From assembly GCA_023432225.1 (NCBI GenBank), contig JAEYUW010000024.1, positions 1-64,000 on the forward strand: DNA of 64,000 nt. Direction: 5' to 3'. This document shows positions 1 through 8,784 of the stretch, piece after piece (position 1 is the stretch's first letter; each line of letters opens with the position of its first letter). Under the pieces are notes generated by a model. The model was not told the origin of the DNA. It was given only the letters and a program-made list of their open reading frames with translations, and made no database searches. The position numbers and the translations under genes were made by a program. The DNA is from Verrucomicrobiota bacterium (GTDB lineage: Bacteria; Verrucomicrobiota; Verrucomicrobiia; Opitutales; Opitutaceae).

Positions 1-119
1 TCGAAGAATCCGTTGAGGCCGCCGTAGATTTCGGACGACTGGTAGATGAAGCCGCGGCGCTTCGCGAGCGACACGAGGGCTTCCATGAGATTCGGATTTT
101 CGGTGGAGCTGTTGGACAT
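1..119 (-). CDS. glyS: Glycyl-tRNA synthetase, N-terminal fragment
   Basis: Only the first 39 codons are present; the gene runs off the left edge. The translation begins MSNSSTENPNLMEALVSLAK and continues RRGFIYQSSEIYGGLNGFF, which matches the start of the class II homodimeric (alpha2) glycyl-tRNA synthetase, where this RGF-x-SSEIYGG segment is highly conserved. The enzyme charges tRNA-Gly in the cytoplasm. The ATG at 119-117 is chosen because conserved sequence begins about 20 residues later and nothing conserved lies upstream. The C-terminal part cannot be seen, so the subtype rests on this motif alone. Confidence 0.85.
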   Translation of the reverse strand, partial: MSNSSTENPNLMEALVSLAKRRGFIYQSSEIYGGLNGFF

Positions 120-285
120 GGTGATGAATTCCGCCCCCCACTGGATGTGACGAGCGGTCGGGCAGTGAAGGGCGGGCTCCGAGGGCGGTCAATGCCGCCG
201 TTGGTCACGGCGATTATGAAAAATGCGGGTCGGCGCCGAAAAACTCGCGCCGGCCGGCGCAGCCGGACTCGGCAGAAGAGCCTCC

Positions 286-415
286 CGCGAATTACGCGAA
301 TAGTCGCGGATGAAGCAGGGGAAGTCCTGTGGTTTTTCTCTCGGTTGCCCTCACCGATTGATGAACCCGGAGCGGGAATTCTTTTATTCGGGAGAATTCG
401 TGAAATTCGCGGGCG
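286..415. repeat. Gap with degenerate paired repeat
   Basis: The 312-bp gap between glyS and the next gene has no convincing coding sequence. It contains two related stretches, GCGAATTACGCGAATAGTCG near 288 and GAGAATTCGTGAAATTCGCG near 392, that look like two halves of a degenerate interspersed repeat. The glyS promoter should lie in this gap on the minus strand, but no clear -10/-35 pair is visible. Confidence 0.35.
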
Positions 416-431
416 ACTGTCGGAGTCCGAC

Positions 432-1280
432 TCAGCGCTCCGACTTCGTCGGCGGAGTGGCGGGCGGCTCTTTCAGAAATTCGATGACCTGCAACTCGCC
501 GTATTTCACTGTCGGCCGCTCGCGGCGCGGCACGACCACGCGCACGGGGCGCGCGGTTTCTCGACCGAGGTTCGGGCCCGCGAGCGCGAGCATCGACGGG
601 AGCGCGTCGGGGAGCGAAAAGCCGAGCGACGGACACGCGATGCGCGTGATCCAAAGGTGCGGCAGCGAGAGCGTCGGATTTTTCTCCATCGCGGCGAGAT
701 CGTAGGCGGTGACGACGGCGACGTAGTAGTTGTCGTTCGCGAGGGCGAGGAAGTCGCGTGCGTCGTTGTCGAGCAGGCGCGAGTCCGCTGGCATCCCGAA
801 GAGGCCGCCGTCGTAGCAGTCGGCCACGATGCCCATTTTCGCCCCGCCGAGGAAATCGACGATCTGTTTGCGATTCTGCTGCGCGACCGGGAGGTTGCGG
901 GTCATCGAGGGCGGATATTTCGCGTTCAGCGTGCCCCACGAGAACACGAGCACGAGCGTGGGCGGTGGGGTTTTCTCGGTGGCGGGCAAGTAGCCGCGGG
1001 CGGCGAGTTCGCGCGCGATGGTTTGCACGGCGGCTTGCTCGGGCGGCTCTTTCACGCGGCCGATGACGCCGCCGAGGTCGCGATAGCCGAGGCTGACGGG
1101 CAGGTAATACTGCGGTTGCTCGGGCGATGGCGCGGGCCAGAGGCGGCCGGATGGCGTCATGTCGGTCACCGCGATGACTTCGAAACTGCGCCGCGAGTGC
1201 AGCGCGTCGAGCCAGCCGGCGTGGACAACGGGCACGGCGAACACCGCGCAGAATAAGCAATGGACCAGACGAGTTTTCAT
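432..1280 (-). CDS. Secreted protein of unknown function, paralogue A
   Basis: A 282-residue protein with an N-terminal signal peptide (hydrophobic core about residues 5-20, ending VVHAGW). I do not recognise the family. It is clearly paralogous to the gene immediately upstream on the same strand (1321-2175): both share the order FEVI(A/T)VTD-T-P-GR-W, then QYY-SLG(Y/F)RDLG, KEPP, RGYLPATEK and a WGTLNA block, which suggests a tandem duplication. The two genes are 40 bp apart and probably co-transcribed. The conserved WGT and YLPATEK segments could be used to define a family by profile search. Likely periplasmic; function unknown. Confidence 0.8.
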   Translation of the reverse strand: MKTRLVHCLFCAVFAVPVVHAGWLDALHSRRSFEVIAVTDMTPSGRLWPAPSPEQPQYYLPVSLGYRDLGGVIGRVKEPPEQAAVQTIARELAARGYLPATEKTPPPTLVLVFSWGTLNAKYPPSMTRNLPVAQQNRKQIVDFLGGAKMGIVADCYDGGLFGMPADSRLLDNDARDFLALANDNYYVAVVTAYDLAAMEKNPTLSLPHLWITRIACPSLGFSLPDALPSMLALAGPNLGRETARPVRVVVPRRERPTVKYGELQVIEFLKEPPATPPTKSER

Positions 1281-1320
1281 GTCGGAGCGCCGCTCGTGGC
1301 CCAGGCGAGCGGTGAGAGAT

Positions 1321-2175
1321 TCAGCGTTTCGGCTTTTTCAGATTCTTGGAGCGATCGACGACGGGCAGTGGCGAGTTGCCGAGATACTCGACGAGCTGCA
1401 GCTCACCGAGCTTCACGTTCGGTTTGAATTTGTCCGTGGCGTTCGTCCAAACGGGCTGCGTCGTTTCGCGACCAAAGTGCGGTCCGGCGATCGCGAGCAT
1501 GCTCGGCATCGACGCGCCGAGGTCGAGACCAAGCGACGGCGCCGAGATGCGCGTCATCCAGAGCAACTGTTTCTTTTTCTGCCGCAGCGCCGCCAAATCA
1601 TAGGCGCTGACCACCACGATGTAGAAATCCTCGCGCGCGACTTCGTAGATTTGTCGGGCGTCGAAGCTCATCGTCTGCAGTCCCGTGATCGGGGCAGTGA
1701 GCGGGTCGAAGAAATTGTTGTCGAAACCCATCTTCCGTCCGCCGAGGAAGGCGACGATCTGCGCGCGGTTGCGCTGCCGCGGCGGGAGATCGAGGTCGAC
1801 GCCGCTGTCGATGTCCGCGTTGAGCGTGCCCCACGTGTAAGCGAGCATCAGCGTGGCCGGCGGTGATTTTTCGGTGGCGGGGAGATAGCCCTGTTTGGCC
1901 AGTTCGGCGGCGATCAGACGCAAGGCGTCGTTCGGTGGCGGTTCCTTGATGCCGCCGATCGCGGCGCCGAGATCGCGAAAGCCGAGGCTGATGCCGACAT
2001 AGTATTGAGGCTTGTCCTTCGATGCGGCGCCCCAAGCGCGTCCCGCCGGGGTGGCATCGGTGACGGTGATCACCTCGAGATCACGCCGCCCAATGAGCAA
2101 ATCGAGAAAACTGCGTGCAGCCAGCGGCGGAGCAGTCAGCGACACGATCGCGAGAATCAGAAGCACGGCGCGCAT
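1321..2175 (-). CDS. Secreted protein of unknown function, paralogue B
   Basis: A 284-residue protein when started at the ATG at 2175, which gives a normal signal peptide (MRAVLLILAIVSLTAPPLAA). A longer in-frame start at 2247 exists but would place 24 non-hydrophobic residues before the signal peptide, so it is disfavoured. It shares the architecture of its downstream neighbour (432-1280), including the YLPATEK and YTWGTLNA blocks and a C-terminal GP-FGRETT-PVW segment. No catalytic motif is apparent. The pair may be one operon. Function unknown. Confidence 0.8.
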   Translation of the reverse strand: MRAVLLILAIVSLTAPPLAARSFLDLLIGRRDLEVITVTDATPAGRAWGAASKDKPQYYVGISLGFRDLGAAIGGIKEPPPNDALRLIAAELAKQGYLPATEKSPPATLMLAYTWGTLNADIDSGVDLDLPPRQRNRAQIVAFLGGRKMGFDNNFFDPLTAPITGLQTMSFDARQIYEVAREDFYIVVVSAYDLAALRQKKKQLLWMTRISAPSLGLDLGASMPSMLAIAGPHFGRETTQPVWTNATDKFKPNVKLGELQLVEYLGNSPLPVVDRSKNLKKPKR

Positions 2176-2325
2176 GGCGGCGAGGGGAGTGCCGCCGACG
2201 TTATCGCCGATGGCGTCGGGCGGGCAACGGGAAAGCCGCTTTGACACGCGGGCGCCGCACGCAGCCTTGCGCGCTGCCGTGCGCGGTCTACGCTGCGGCC
2301 TTCGTCACGGGCCAGACGTGAACGC

Positions 2326-3708
2326 ATGCACAACACCCCTTCGCGCGGCGCACTTGCGGCCGCGATTTTATTGAGTCTGTCCGGCGCAACCGGGTCGAGT
2401 CGCGCGGCCGATCCTGCGCCGGCTGTTCCTCCGGCCGCGCTCGTAGTCGATGGCCCCGCGCTGTTGCACGAGTGGACGCCGCCCCCTTATCCGGAGGCGG
2501 CGCGGCAGGCGAAGAAGGAGGGGCGCGTGATGGTCGACCTCGTGATCGACGAGCATGGCGCCGCGATCCAGGCGGAGGCGGCGCCCTCGAGCGATCCGCT
2601 GTTCGTGGAGGCGGCGCTCGCGGCGGTGCGCACGTGGAAATTCAAGCCGGCCCTCGACGAGGGCAAACCCGTCGCGAGTGGCGTGACGATGCCGGTCTAT
2701 TTTCGGCTGAGCCAACTGAAGTTGAAGCCGCCTTACGGTCTGCCGTCGGACAAAGAGTGGCCCGTGCCGGCCAAGCGCACTCCGGCGCGCGTCGCGCGGG
2801 CCGCTGATCCGGATTACCCGGAGGAACTCGATCCGCGCAAACTCCCCGGCGAAGTCGATCTCGAGCTCGCGATCGGCGCCGACGGACGCGTGGCCGGGCG
2901 GCGCGTGCTGTGGGCTTCGCACGGCGCGTTCGTGGCCGAGGCGTTGCGCGTCGCGGAGCGCTGGACGTTCGAGCCCGCGCGACAGGGGCTGCTCAAGAAG
3001 CCGTCGACGATGCGCGCCCCGGTCAGCTTCGTGAGCGTCGGCGCGCGCCGGCCGGAAATTTGCGCGGCCAACGGCCTGCGGCTCGTCGACACCTCGGAGG
3101 TGGACGTGTGGCCGGAGCCGATCGTGATGCAGGAGCCGGTGTATCCGCGCGAGCGTTTCGTGGCGGGCGAGGAAGGCAGCGCGGAGGCGACGTTCGTCAT
3201 CGGGCCGCGCGGGCAGATCACGGAGTTCGCGCTCGGCGAGTGTTCGGCGCCGGAGTTCGGCGCGGCGCTCACGGCGGCGATCGACGCGTGGTTGTTCCGA
3301 CCGGGCATGAAGGAAGGCAACAACGTCCCCGTGCGCGTGGCGCTCCGGCAGGAGTTTCGCCGGCCCGAGGGCGGCACGCTCGCGCGGCTGGCGGAAGCGC
3401 TGCGCGAGAAGAAAGTCGCGAGCGCGCGCGGCCTCGACGCGCCGCTCGAAGTCGTGTGGCGCGGGTTTCCGGCGTATCCGGAAACACTCCGCGCGACGCG
3501 GCCGGAGGGCGACGCCGAGATCGAATTTGTGATCGATCAGGACGGGCGCGCCCGCGTGCCGCGCGTGGTCTCGGCGACGATGCCGGAATTCGGCTGGGCG
3601 GCCGCGACGGCCGTGAGCCAATGGGTGTTCGCGCCGCCGCGCCGCGGCGGCGAGCCGACCGACGTGCTCGTGCGCATCGCCTTTCATTTCACCCCGCCCG
3701 CGACCTGA
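2326..3708 (+). CDS. Periplasmic protein with four TonB C-terminal-like repeats
   Basis: A 460-residue protein with a signal peptide (about residues 1-28, ending SSRAAD). The rest consists of four TonB_C-like domains, each opening with a (P/D)xYPExx motif and closing with a W-x-F-x-P motif: about residues 48-128 (PPPYPEAARQ to WKFKPAL), 155-235 (DPDYPEEL to WTFEPA), 260-345 (EPVYPRER to WLFRPG) and 375-455 (FPAYPETL to WVFAPP). Genuine TonB has an inner-membrane anchor, a Pro-rich spacer and one such domain; here there is no uncleaved anchor or spacer. It probably acts as a soluble periplasmic binding module rather than an energy transducer. Followed after 7 bp by a second protein of the same kind, so the two are likely co-transcribed. 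Confidence 0.8.
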   Translation: MHNTPSRGALAAAILLSLSGATGSSRAADPAPAVPPAALVVDGPALLHEWTPPPYPEAARQAKKEGRVMVDLVIDEHGAAIQAEAAPSSDPLFVEAALAAVRTWKFKPALDEGKPVASGVTMPVYFRLSQLKLKPPYGLPSDKEWPVPAKRTPARVARAADPDYPEELDPRKLPGEVDLELAIGADGRVAGRRVLWASHGAFVAEALRVAERWTFEPARQGLLKKPSTMRAPVSFVSVGARRPEICAANGLRLVDTSEVDVWPEPIVMQEPVYPRERFVAGEEGSAEATFVIGPRGQITEFALGECSAPEFGAALTAAIDAWLFRPGMKEGNNVPVRVALRQEFRRPEGGTLARLAEALREKKVASARGLDAPLEVVWRGFPAYPETLRATRPEGDAEIEFVIDQDGRARVPRVVSATMPEFGWAAATAVSQWVFAPPRRGGEPTDVLVRIAFHFTPPAT

Positions 3709-3715
3709 ATTTCCG

Positions 3716-4816
3716 ATGAAGACCCTGCTGCTCACCCTCACCCTCGTCCTGGTCCCGGCACTCGTTGCCGCAGACGCCGCCAAGGATTTCCCCAAACCCG
3801 ACGCGCCGCCTCGCGCGATCAAGCAAGAGCCGCCGGTCTATCCGCGCTTCGCGCTCGCCGCGGCCGTCATCGGCAACGTGACGCTCGATTTCGTCGTCGA
3901 TCGCGAGGGCAACGTGGAGTCGGTGCACGTGGCGGAGTCCAACAATCCGTTTTTCGAGCGGCCGGCAATGGATGCGGTGCTCAAGTGGAAGTTCACGCCC
4001 GCCATGAAGGCGGGCAAGCCGGTGAAGACGCGGGCACGCATTACGATTCCGTTCCGGCTCGATCTGCCGCCGCGCTTGGCCAAGGAGCCGCGCCCGCTTT
4101 GGCAGATCGATCCGCCGCGCGATTGGTCGAAGGTGCCGGAGGCGCTGCGCTGGCAGGTGCCACCCGAGCCGGTGCGCACGTTGATGGCGGCGTATCCGTT
4201 CGAGGCGGCGCTGGCCGGCAAGGAGGGCAAGGCGACGATCAGTTACCTCATCGATCGCGATGGCCGGGTGGTCGCGGTCAAAGTGCGCGAGGCGACCGAG
4301 CCGGAGTTCGGCGCCGCCGTGGTGGCGATGATCGACGGCTGGCGCTTCAAGGCCGCACGCAAGACCGATGGCTCCGCTTCGTATGCGCTCGTGAATCTCA
4401 CCCGCGAATTCCGCGTGGACGATCGCGGCGACGTGCCGCTGTCGACCTCCGCGCTGTGGATCTTGGGTCGGTTGAAGAAAAATAAACTCGTGTGTGCCCG
4501 AGCGGAGGAACTCGACGCGCCGCTGAAGCCGCTTTCGCAACGGCCACCGATCTATCCCAGCGTGTTGCGGGAGGCGGGAGCCGACGGCGAGGCCACGATC
4601 GAATTCTACGTCGATGAGCGCGGAGACGCGCAACTGCCGCGCGTCGTGGCGGCCACGGCGCCGGCCTTCGGCTACGCGGCGGCGCAAGCCGTGGCCACGT
4701 GGCGGTTCACGGTGCCCAAGAAGGACGGCAAGCCGGTGATCGCCCGTGCGCAACAGCAGGTGAAGTTCAACCTGAAGGACCGTCCCGCGCCGCTGCCGGC
4801 GGAGTTCGTGCCGTAA
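3716..4816 (+). CDS. Periplasmic protein with three TonB C-terminal-like repeats
   Basis: A 366-residue protein with a clean signal peptide (MKTLLLTLTLVLVPALVAAD). Three TonB_C-like domains are visible at about residues 36-115 (PPVYPRFA to WKFTPAM), 150-235 (AYPFEAAL to WRFKAA) and 270-355 (PPIYPSVL to WRFTVP). As in the upstream neighbour, there is no membrane anchor and no Pro-rich spacer. The two genes are adjacent and probably arose by duplication and domain gain or loss. Which partner they bind is unknown; possible roles are outer-membrane receptor binding or a structural periplasmic function. Confidence 0.8.
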   Translation: MKTLLLTLTLVLVPALVAADAAKDFPKPDAPPRAIKQEPPVYPRFALAAAVIGNVTLDFVVDREGNVESVHVAESNNPFFERPAMDAVLKWKFTPAMKAGKPVKTRARITIPFRLDLPPRLAKEPRPLWQIDPPRDWSKVPEALRWQVPPEPVRTLMAAYPFEAALAGKEGKATISYLIDRDGRVVAVKVREATEPEFGAAVVAMIDGWRFKAARKTDGSASYALVNLTREFRVDDRGDVPLSTSALWILGRLKKNKLVCARAEELDAPLKPLSQRPPIYPSVLREAGADGEATIEFYVDERGDAQLPRVVAATAPAFGYAAAQAVATWRFTVPKKDGKPVIARAQQQVKFNLKDRPAPLPAEFVP

Positions 4817-4929
4817 GCGGCGGGCGGGCTCCCCGCGTTTCGCGCGCGCGTTCCGTTTCCTGAGCGCAGGCGTGCGGGCACACTTCACGCTTGCGGGGCG
4901 CGACAGGCGGGCAACGGTTGGCCCTCGCC

Positions 4930-5394
4930 ATGAAAGTCTCGTTCACCGCGAAGGAATATCGCCAGCTCCTCGAGCTCGTGCACCTCGGCATGTGGGTCGT
5001 CACCGGCTACCAAGGCGAGGACACCGCCGCGGCCAAACGCTACTTCGAACTCGATCAACGGCTGATGGAGCTCGCGACGGATCTCGGGTGTGCGGACCTC
5101 GTGGAGGAGCGCAGCGACGGCACGCTCCAACCCTCGCCGAAACTGGCCGAGGAGGAGCGGATGAAGGACATCCAGCTGGATTTTCAAAACGACGCCTTCT
5201 GGCACGAGTTCGTGCAGCGGCTCGCGGATCGCGATCACGCGGGTGCCGCCGCCAAGCGCGCGATCGAGACGCCTGGCGTCGAACCGCCGCCGTCGCCCGA
5301 GGACGAGTTGAAGAAGATCGAGGAGCGCTACTGGCAGGAGTTCGAAAAGAACGACCTCGCGAACGTCGTGGTGCTCCGCGGCGGTCGCGGGTGA
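4930..5394 (+). CDS. Small acidic cytoplasmic protein of unknown function
   Basis: A 154-residue protein starting at ATG 4930 (MKVSFTAKEYRQLLELVHLG). An upstream in-frame ATG at 4891 is possible but less likely. No signal peptide or membrane segment. The sequence is helical and charged, with an acidic C-terminal third (PSPEDELKKIEERYWQEFEK). I do not recognise the family with certainty; the first 50 residues (LxLVxLGxWVVTGY) look well conserved in character. It is followed directly by palindromic repeats. Confidence 0.7.
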   Translation: MKVSFTAKEYRQLLELVHLGMWVVTGYQGEDTAAAKRYFELDQRLMELATDLGCADLVEERSDGTLQPSPKLAEEERMKDIQLDFQNDAFWHEFVQRLADRDHAGAAAKRAIETPGVEPPPSPEDELKKIEERYWQEFEKNDLANVVVLRGGRG

Positions 5395-5399
5395 AGGAG

Positions 5400-5452
5400 C
5401 GCCGGCTTCCAGCCGGCAAAGAGTTTCGAAGCAGGCGAGACGCCTGCGCTAC
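5400..5452. repeat. Palindromic repeat (GCCGGCTTCCAGCCGGC family)
   Basis: An imperfect doublet: the hairpin GCCGGCTTCCAGCCGGC at 5401-5417 and a second arm GCAGGCGAGACGCCTGC ending in GCTAC. The same hairpin recurs at about 9190, 9364 and 49433. The rest of the 345-bp gap to the next gene contains further repeat-like sequence, including two copies of TTCATTAGCG near 5670 and 5688, and no gene. Confidence 0.7.
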
Positions 5453-5739
5453 GCCAAGCGCGTCGCCTATGGGACAGCGGCGACCACCTTTAGGTTTGCA
5501 GTTCTTCCGCCGAGAATCGTGTCCGACTGCATGAGTCCCGCTGCGCGCAAACACGCGTCCCAGCCGACTCGCTTCGGTTGCGTGGAACCGCGGGTCTGCC
5601 GTGCGTTCGGGTGCAGGAAAATGTCTCGCCGTTGCACGCGCGCTCCGAGGGGCACGCAACGGGGAAAGTTCATTAGCGAACCCCGCGTTCATTAGCGGCA
5701 TTGCGCTGCGTGGTTTGTCCCGCTAAGCCACGCGCCACG

Positions 5740-7230
5740 ATGCAGACCCCAAACCCCACTCCGGGCGTCGGTATGGACCGGCGCGATTTTCTCAAAACCG
5801 TTTCGGTCGCGGGCGCGGGGTTCGCGCTCGGCGGCAGCCGGCTTTTCGCCGCGGACGGCACGACGCGGCGCCGCCGCTACGCCATCGTCGGTGTCGGTTC
5901 GCGCTACGCGATGTATCACGACGCGATCGAGAAGATCTACCGCGACCACGCCGAGTTGGTGGCTTTCTGCGATCGCAATCCCGGACGCCTGCAAGTCGCA
6001 CAAGCGCGCTCCGGTCGCAACAATGCGCCCGTGCCGCGTGCCTACCTGCACACGGATTTCGATACGATGATCCGCGAGACGAAGCCGGACGTGCTCATCG
6101 TCACCACGATGGATTCCACGCACGACGAATACCTCGTGCGCGCGATGGACGCGGGCCTCGACGTCGTCACGGAGAAGCCGATGACGACCGATCCGGTGAA
6201 ATGCCAGCGCATCCTCGACGCCTGCGCGCGCACCGGGAAACACGTGCGCGTGCTCTTCAATTATCGCTACTCACCGCCGCGCACGCAGGTGAAGGACCTG
6301 CTCATGTCCGGCGCGATCGGCGAAGTGCGCTCGGTTGATTTCCAGTGGCTGCTCAACACGCACCACGGCGCGGACTACTTCCGTCGCTGGCACGGCGAAA
6401 AGAAAAACTCGGGCGGCCTCATGATCCACAAGGCCACGCACCATTTCGACCTCGTGAACTGGTGGCTCGGCGCCGTGCCGCGCACGGTCACCGCCACCGG
6501 CAAGCGCGAGTTCTACACGCCGGAGATGGCGAAACGCTTCGGCCTGACGTCGCATCACGAGCGCTGCCACACCTGCCCCGAGCAGGAGAAATGCGGCTTC
6601 TTCATGAGCCTCGCCGCGGACCCGAAGCTGAAGTCGCTCTACCTCGACCAGGAGCACCACGACGGCTACTTCCGCGATCGCTGCGTCTTCCACCCGCGCA
6701 TCGACATCGAGGACACGATGAACGTGATCGTCGGCTACGACGACAACGTGACGCTCTCGTATTCGCTCAACGCCTTCAACGCGTGGGAAGGTTACCAGAT
6801 CGCCTTCAACGGCACGCTCGGTCGCCTCGAGCACAGCATCGTGGAACAGGTCTACGTGAACGGCACCGACACGGTGCAGGGCGGCATCGCCGACGGCGGC
6901 GTGCGCACGCGCGTGATCCCACTGCGCGGCGCCGCGACGCAGATCGAGCCGTGGACCGGCACCGGCAGCCACGGTGGCGGCGACAAAGTGATGCTCGACG
7001 ATCTCTTCCTTCCGCAACCGCCCGCCGACAAATACTTGCGCGCTGCCGACGAGCGAGCCGGAGCGAACTCGATCCTCATCGGCGCGGCCGCCAACGAGTG
7101 CTTCAAAAGCGGCCAACCGGTCGCCGTGCAGAAGATGGTCACCGGCCTCGGCCGCCCGGACTACGCGCCCATGCCTAGTCGCAGCGCCCCGCTCCCGATG
7201 CCGGCGAAGCGCAACGCGCAACGAGCCTGA
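5740..7230 (+). CDS. Gfo/Idh/MocA family oxidoreductase with Tat signal
   Basis: A 496-residue NAD(P)-dependent oxidoreductase. A twin-arginine signal (MDRRDFLKTVSVAGAGFALG) begins 11 residues after this start; an alternative start at ATG 5773 would put the Tat motif at the very N-terminus. The Rossmann fold follows (YAIVGVGSRYAMYHD, then LVAFCDRN). The EKPMT motif with the catalytic Lys is present at about residue 145. A Cys cluster (CHTCPEQEKC) at about residue 280 is unusual for the basic family but occurs in the secreted verrucomicrobial and planctomycete members. Likely acts on a sugar or sugar-derived substrate in the periplasm; the substrate cannot be told. It stands alone. Confidence 0.88.
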   Translation: MQTPNPTPGVGMDRRDFLKTVSVAGAGFALGGSRLFAADGTTRRRRYAIVGVGSRYAMYHDAIEKIYRDHAELVAFCDRNPGRLQVAQARSGRNNAPVPRAYLHTDFDTMIRETKPDVLIVTTMDSTHDEYLVRAMDAGLDVVTEKPMTTDPVKCQRILDACARTGKHVRVLFNYRYSPPRTQVKDLLMSGAIGEVRSVDFQWLLNTHHGADYFRRWHGEKKNSGGLMIHKATHHFDLVNWWLGAVPRTVTATGKREFYTPEMAKRFGLTSHHERCHTCPEQEKCGFFMSLAADPKLKSLYLDQEHHDGYFRDRCVFHPRIDIEDTMNVIVGYDDNVTLSYSLNAFNAWEGYQIAFNGTLGRLEHSIVEQVYVNGTDTVQGGIADGGVRTRVIPLRGAATQIEPWTGTGSHGGGDKVMLDDLFLPQPPADKYLRAADERAGANSILIGAAANECFKSGQPVAVQKMVTGLGRPDYAPMPSRSAPLPMPAKRNAQRA

Positions 7231-7270
7231 GCGGCGGTGCGGATAAGTCGGCGGACTCGCGCCTCCTCCT

Positions 7271-7339
7271 GTAGCGGCGGTCTGTGACCGCCGAAAAGAT
7301 CTGCGCCACCTCCGAACGGCGGTCACAGACCGCCGCTAC
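7271..7339. repeat. Palindromic doublet (GTAGCGGCGGTCTGTGACCGCCG family)
   Basis: Two hairpins in inverted orientation. The left one begins GTAGCGGCGGTCTGTGACCG and the right one is its reverse complement, ending CGCCGCTAC. A near-identical doublet lies at 14779-14835, and a half copy is at about 63341 inside a gene. Confidence 0.9.
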
Positions 7340-7394
7340 AGGAAGCGCCCTCCGCGCTACCAAGAAACGGAAGTCAGACCGCGCGTCCGTCTTT

Positions 7395-7877
7395 TCAATA
7401 CCGCCAGCCCAGCCGCCGATACACGAAGTGCATCAGCCACGCGGGACCGATGAGCAGGAAGACCACGTCGTGGAAGAACGACGGTTTCTTGCCCTCGATC
7501 TTGTGGCCGATGAATTGCCCGATCCACGCCAGCACGAAGAGCGCGAGACTGCTCTGCCAAATTTTCACCGGACACGCGCTCGCCGCCTGCCACTCGATCA
7601 GCGCGTAGCACGCGCTCATGAACAGGAACATGCCCATCGCGAGTGGCACGGAAAGACGCAGGTAGAAAAACAACACGGCCAGCGCGACCGGTTGCGTCCA
7701 GTTGAACCACGGCATCGCGGTCGCGAACGCGCCGCCGACCGGGATCGACCAGATCAGGCCGAGCACGCAGTAGAAAATCGTCGGCACGCAAATCCAGTGG
7801 ATGGTCTCGTTGGTGGGGTTTTGGTGGCTCTCGCCGTAGGCGGCGAACCATTGGTCGGCAGTCTTGCGCTCGCTCAT
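7395..7877 (-). CDS. Mpo1-like (DUF962) membrane protein
   Basis: A 160-residue protein with four predicted membrane segments. It matches the DUF962/Mpo1 (YGL010w) family: the N-terminal signature FAAYGESHQNPTNETIHWIC holds the conserved histidines and is followed by FIGHKIEGKKPSFFHDVVFL, the second His-rich signature. In yeast Mpo1 is an iron-dependent dioxygenase that shortens 2-hydroxy fatty acids by one carbon. Length and motif order fit the bacterial members. Substrate here is inferred only. Single gene flanked by repeats on both sides. Confidence 0.85.
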   Translation of the reverse strand: MSERKTADQWFAAYGESHQNPTNETIHWICVPTIFYCVLGLIWSIPVGGAFATAMPWFNWTQPVALAVLFFYLRLSVPLAMGMFLFMSACYALIEWQAASACPVKIWQSSLALFVLAWIGQFIGHKIEGKKPSFFHDVVFLLIGPAWLMHFVYRRLGWRY

Positions 7878-7963
7878 GGGGTGGGGGATATGCGCACAAC
7901 CGTGCCGCGGCGAACAGGTGGAGCGGATGTCTGATCTCGCCGTTGGCTCGGTAGATCTCAGTC

Positions 7964-7997
7964 CGCTTCGAACGCGTTGGGGTCAACGCGTTCCACC
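7964..7997. repeat. Repeat AACGCGTTGGGGTCAACGCG
   Basis: A short inverted repeat, AACGCGTTGGGGTCAACGCG with a TTCCACC end, upstream of the YceI gene. Its reverse complement (GGTGGAACGCGTTGACCCC and onwards) recurs in frame inside nirA at 60527-60545 with two changes. Confidence 0.7.
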
Positions 7998-8096
7998 CCG
8001 GAACTTCGTGCGTGTCGCCCTTCAATAGTGAAGAGCGCCCGCAACACCACTGCGGATTTGCGGTCCACTATGGTTCGCCCCACATTCCACCATCCC

Positions 8097-8678
8097 ATGA
8101 AATCGTTCCGCTGGCTTTTCGCCCTCGTCGTCCTCTCCGCTGCGCTCGTGCGCGTCTGCGCGGCCGATGCTCCCGTCGAGCGCGCGCTCAAGCTCGACCG
8201 CTCCAAGTCCTACGTCGACGTCGACGTGAAAGCCACCATCGGCTCCTTCACCGGTCACCTCGACCGCTACGAAATCGCGGTGCCGCTCGATGCGAACGGC
8301 AAGATCAAGGACGCGATCCTGAAGTTTAAATTCACCGACCTGCGCACCGGCAAACCCGACCGCGATGCCGAGATGATCCAGTGGCTCGGCGGAGGCGAAC
8401 CCGAGGGCACCTTTGATCTCGGCATGCTGGCGCTCGCGCCGGACGGCCAGGGCCAGGCGAGTGGCAAGCTGACGTTTCACGGCCAAGCGCAACTCGTCGA
8501 GTTTCCCGTGCTCGTGAAAGTTCAGGACGGCGTCTACACCGTCACCGGCAAGACCACGATCGACTACCGCAACTGGGGCCTGAAAAAATTCCGGAAGTTC
8601 GGCGTCACGAGCGTCGATCCTGACGTGACGATCCGCTTCCAATTCGTCGGTGCGTTGCCGGTGGTGGCGACGGAGTGA
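8097..8678 (+). CDS. YceI-like periplasmic protein
   Basis: A 193-residue protein with a signal peptide (MKSFRWLFALVVLSAALVRV, ending CAAD). The body fits the YceI/lipocalin-like barrel: LDRSKSYVDVDVKATIGSFTG near the N-terminus, the central F-x-DLRTGKPDRDAEM segment, and the C-terminal Y-x-V-x-G-K-x-T-x-D-Y sequence. YceI proteins bind polyisoprenoid or amphiphilic lipids in the periplasm. Start chosen at ATG 8097, just before the signal peptide; the upstream in-frame sequence reads through a repeat. Ends 5 bp before a palindromic doublet. Confidence 0.85.
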   Translation: MKSFRWLFALVVLSAALVRVCAADAPVERALKLDRSKSYVDVDVKATIGSFTGHLDRYEIAVPLDANGKIKDAILKFKFTDLRTGKPDRDAEMIQWLGGGEPEGTFDLGMLALAPDGQGQASGKLTFHGQAQLVEFPVLVKVQDGVYTVTGKTTIDYRNWGLKKFRKFGVTSVDPDVTIRFQFVGALPVVATE

Positions 8679-8683
8679 GCGAA

Positions 8684-8773
8684 GTAGGGCCGGCTTCAGC
8701 CGGCCCAGTTGAACGTTGTTCGCGGACGCGTTTGCGAGTGATAATCCAAAGAGCCGGCTGAAGCCGGCCCTAC
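8684..8773. repeat. Palindromic doublet (GTAGGGCCGGCTTCAGCCGGCC family)
   Basis: Left arm GTAGGGCCGGCTTCAGCCGG and right arm reverse complement ending GCCGGCCCTAC, separated by about 40 bp. It is the same family as 41723-41835 and the first part of 26263-26360. Confidence 0.92.
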
Positions 8774-8784
8774 TCGCCGGATCC

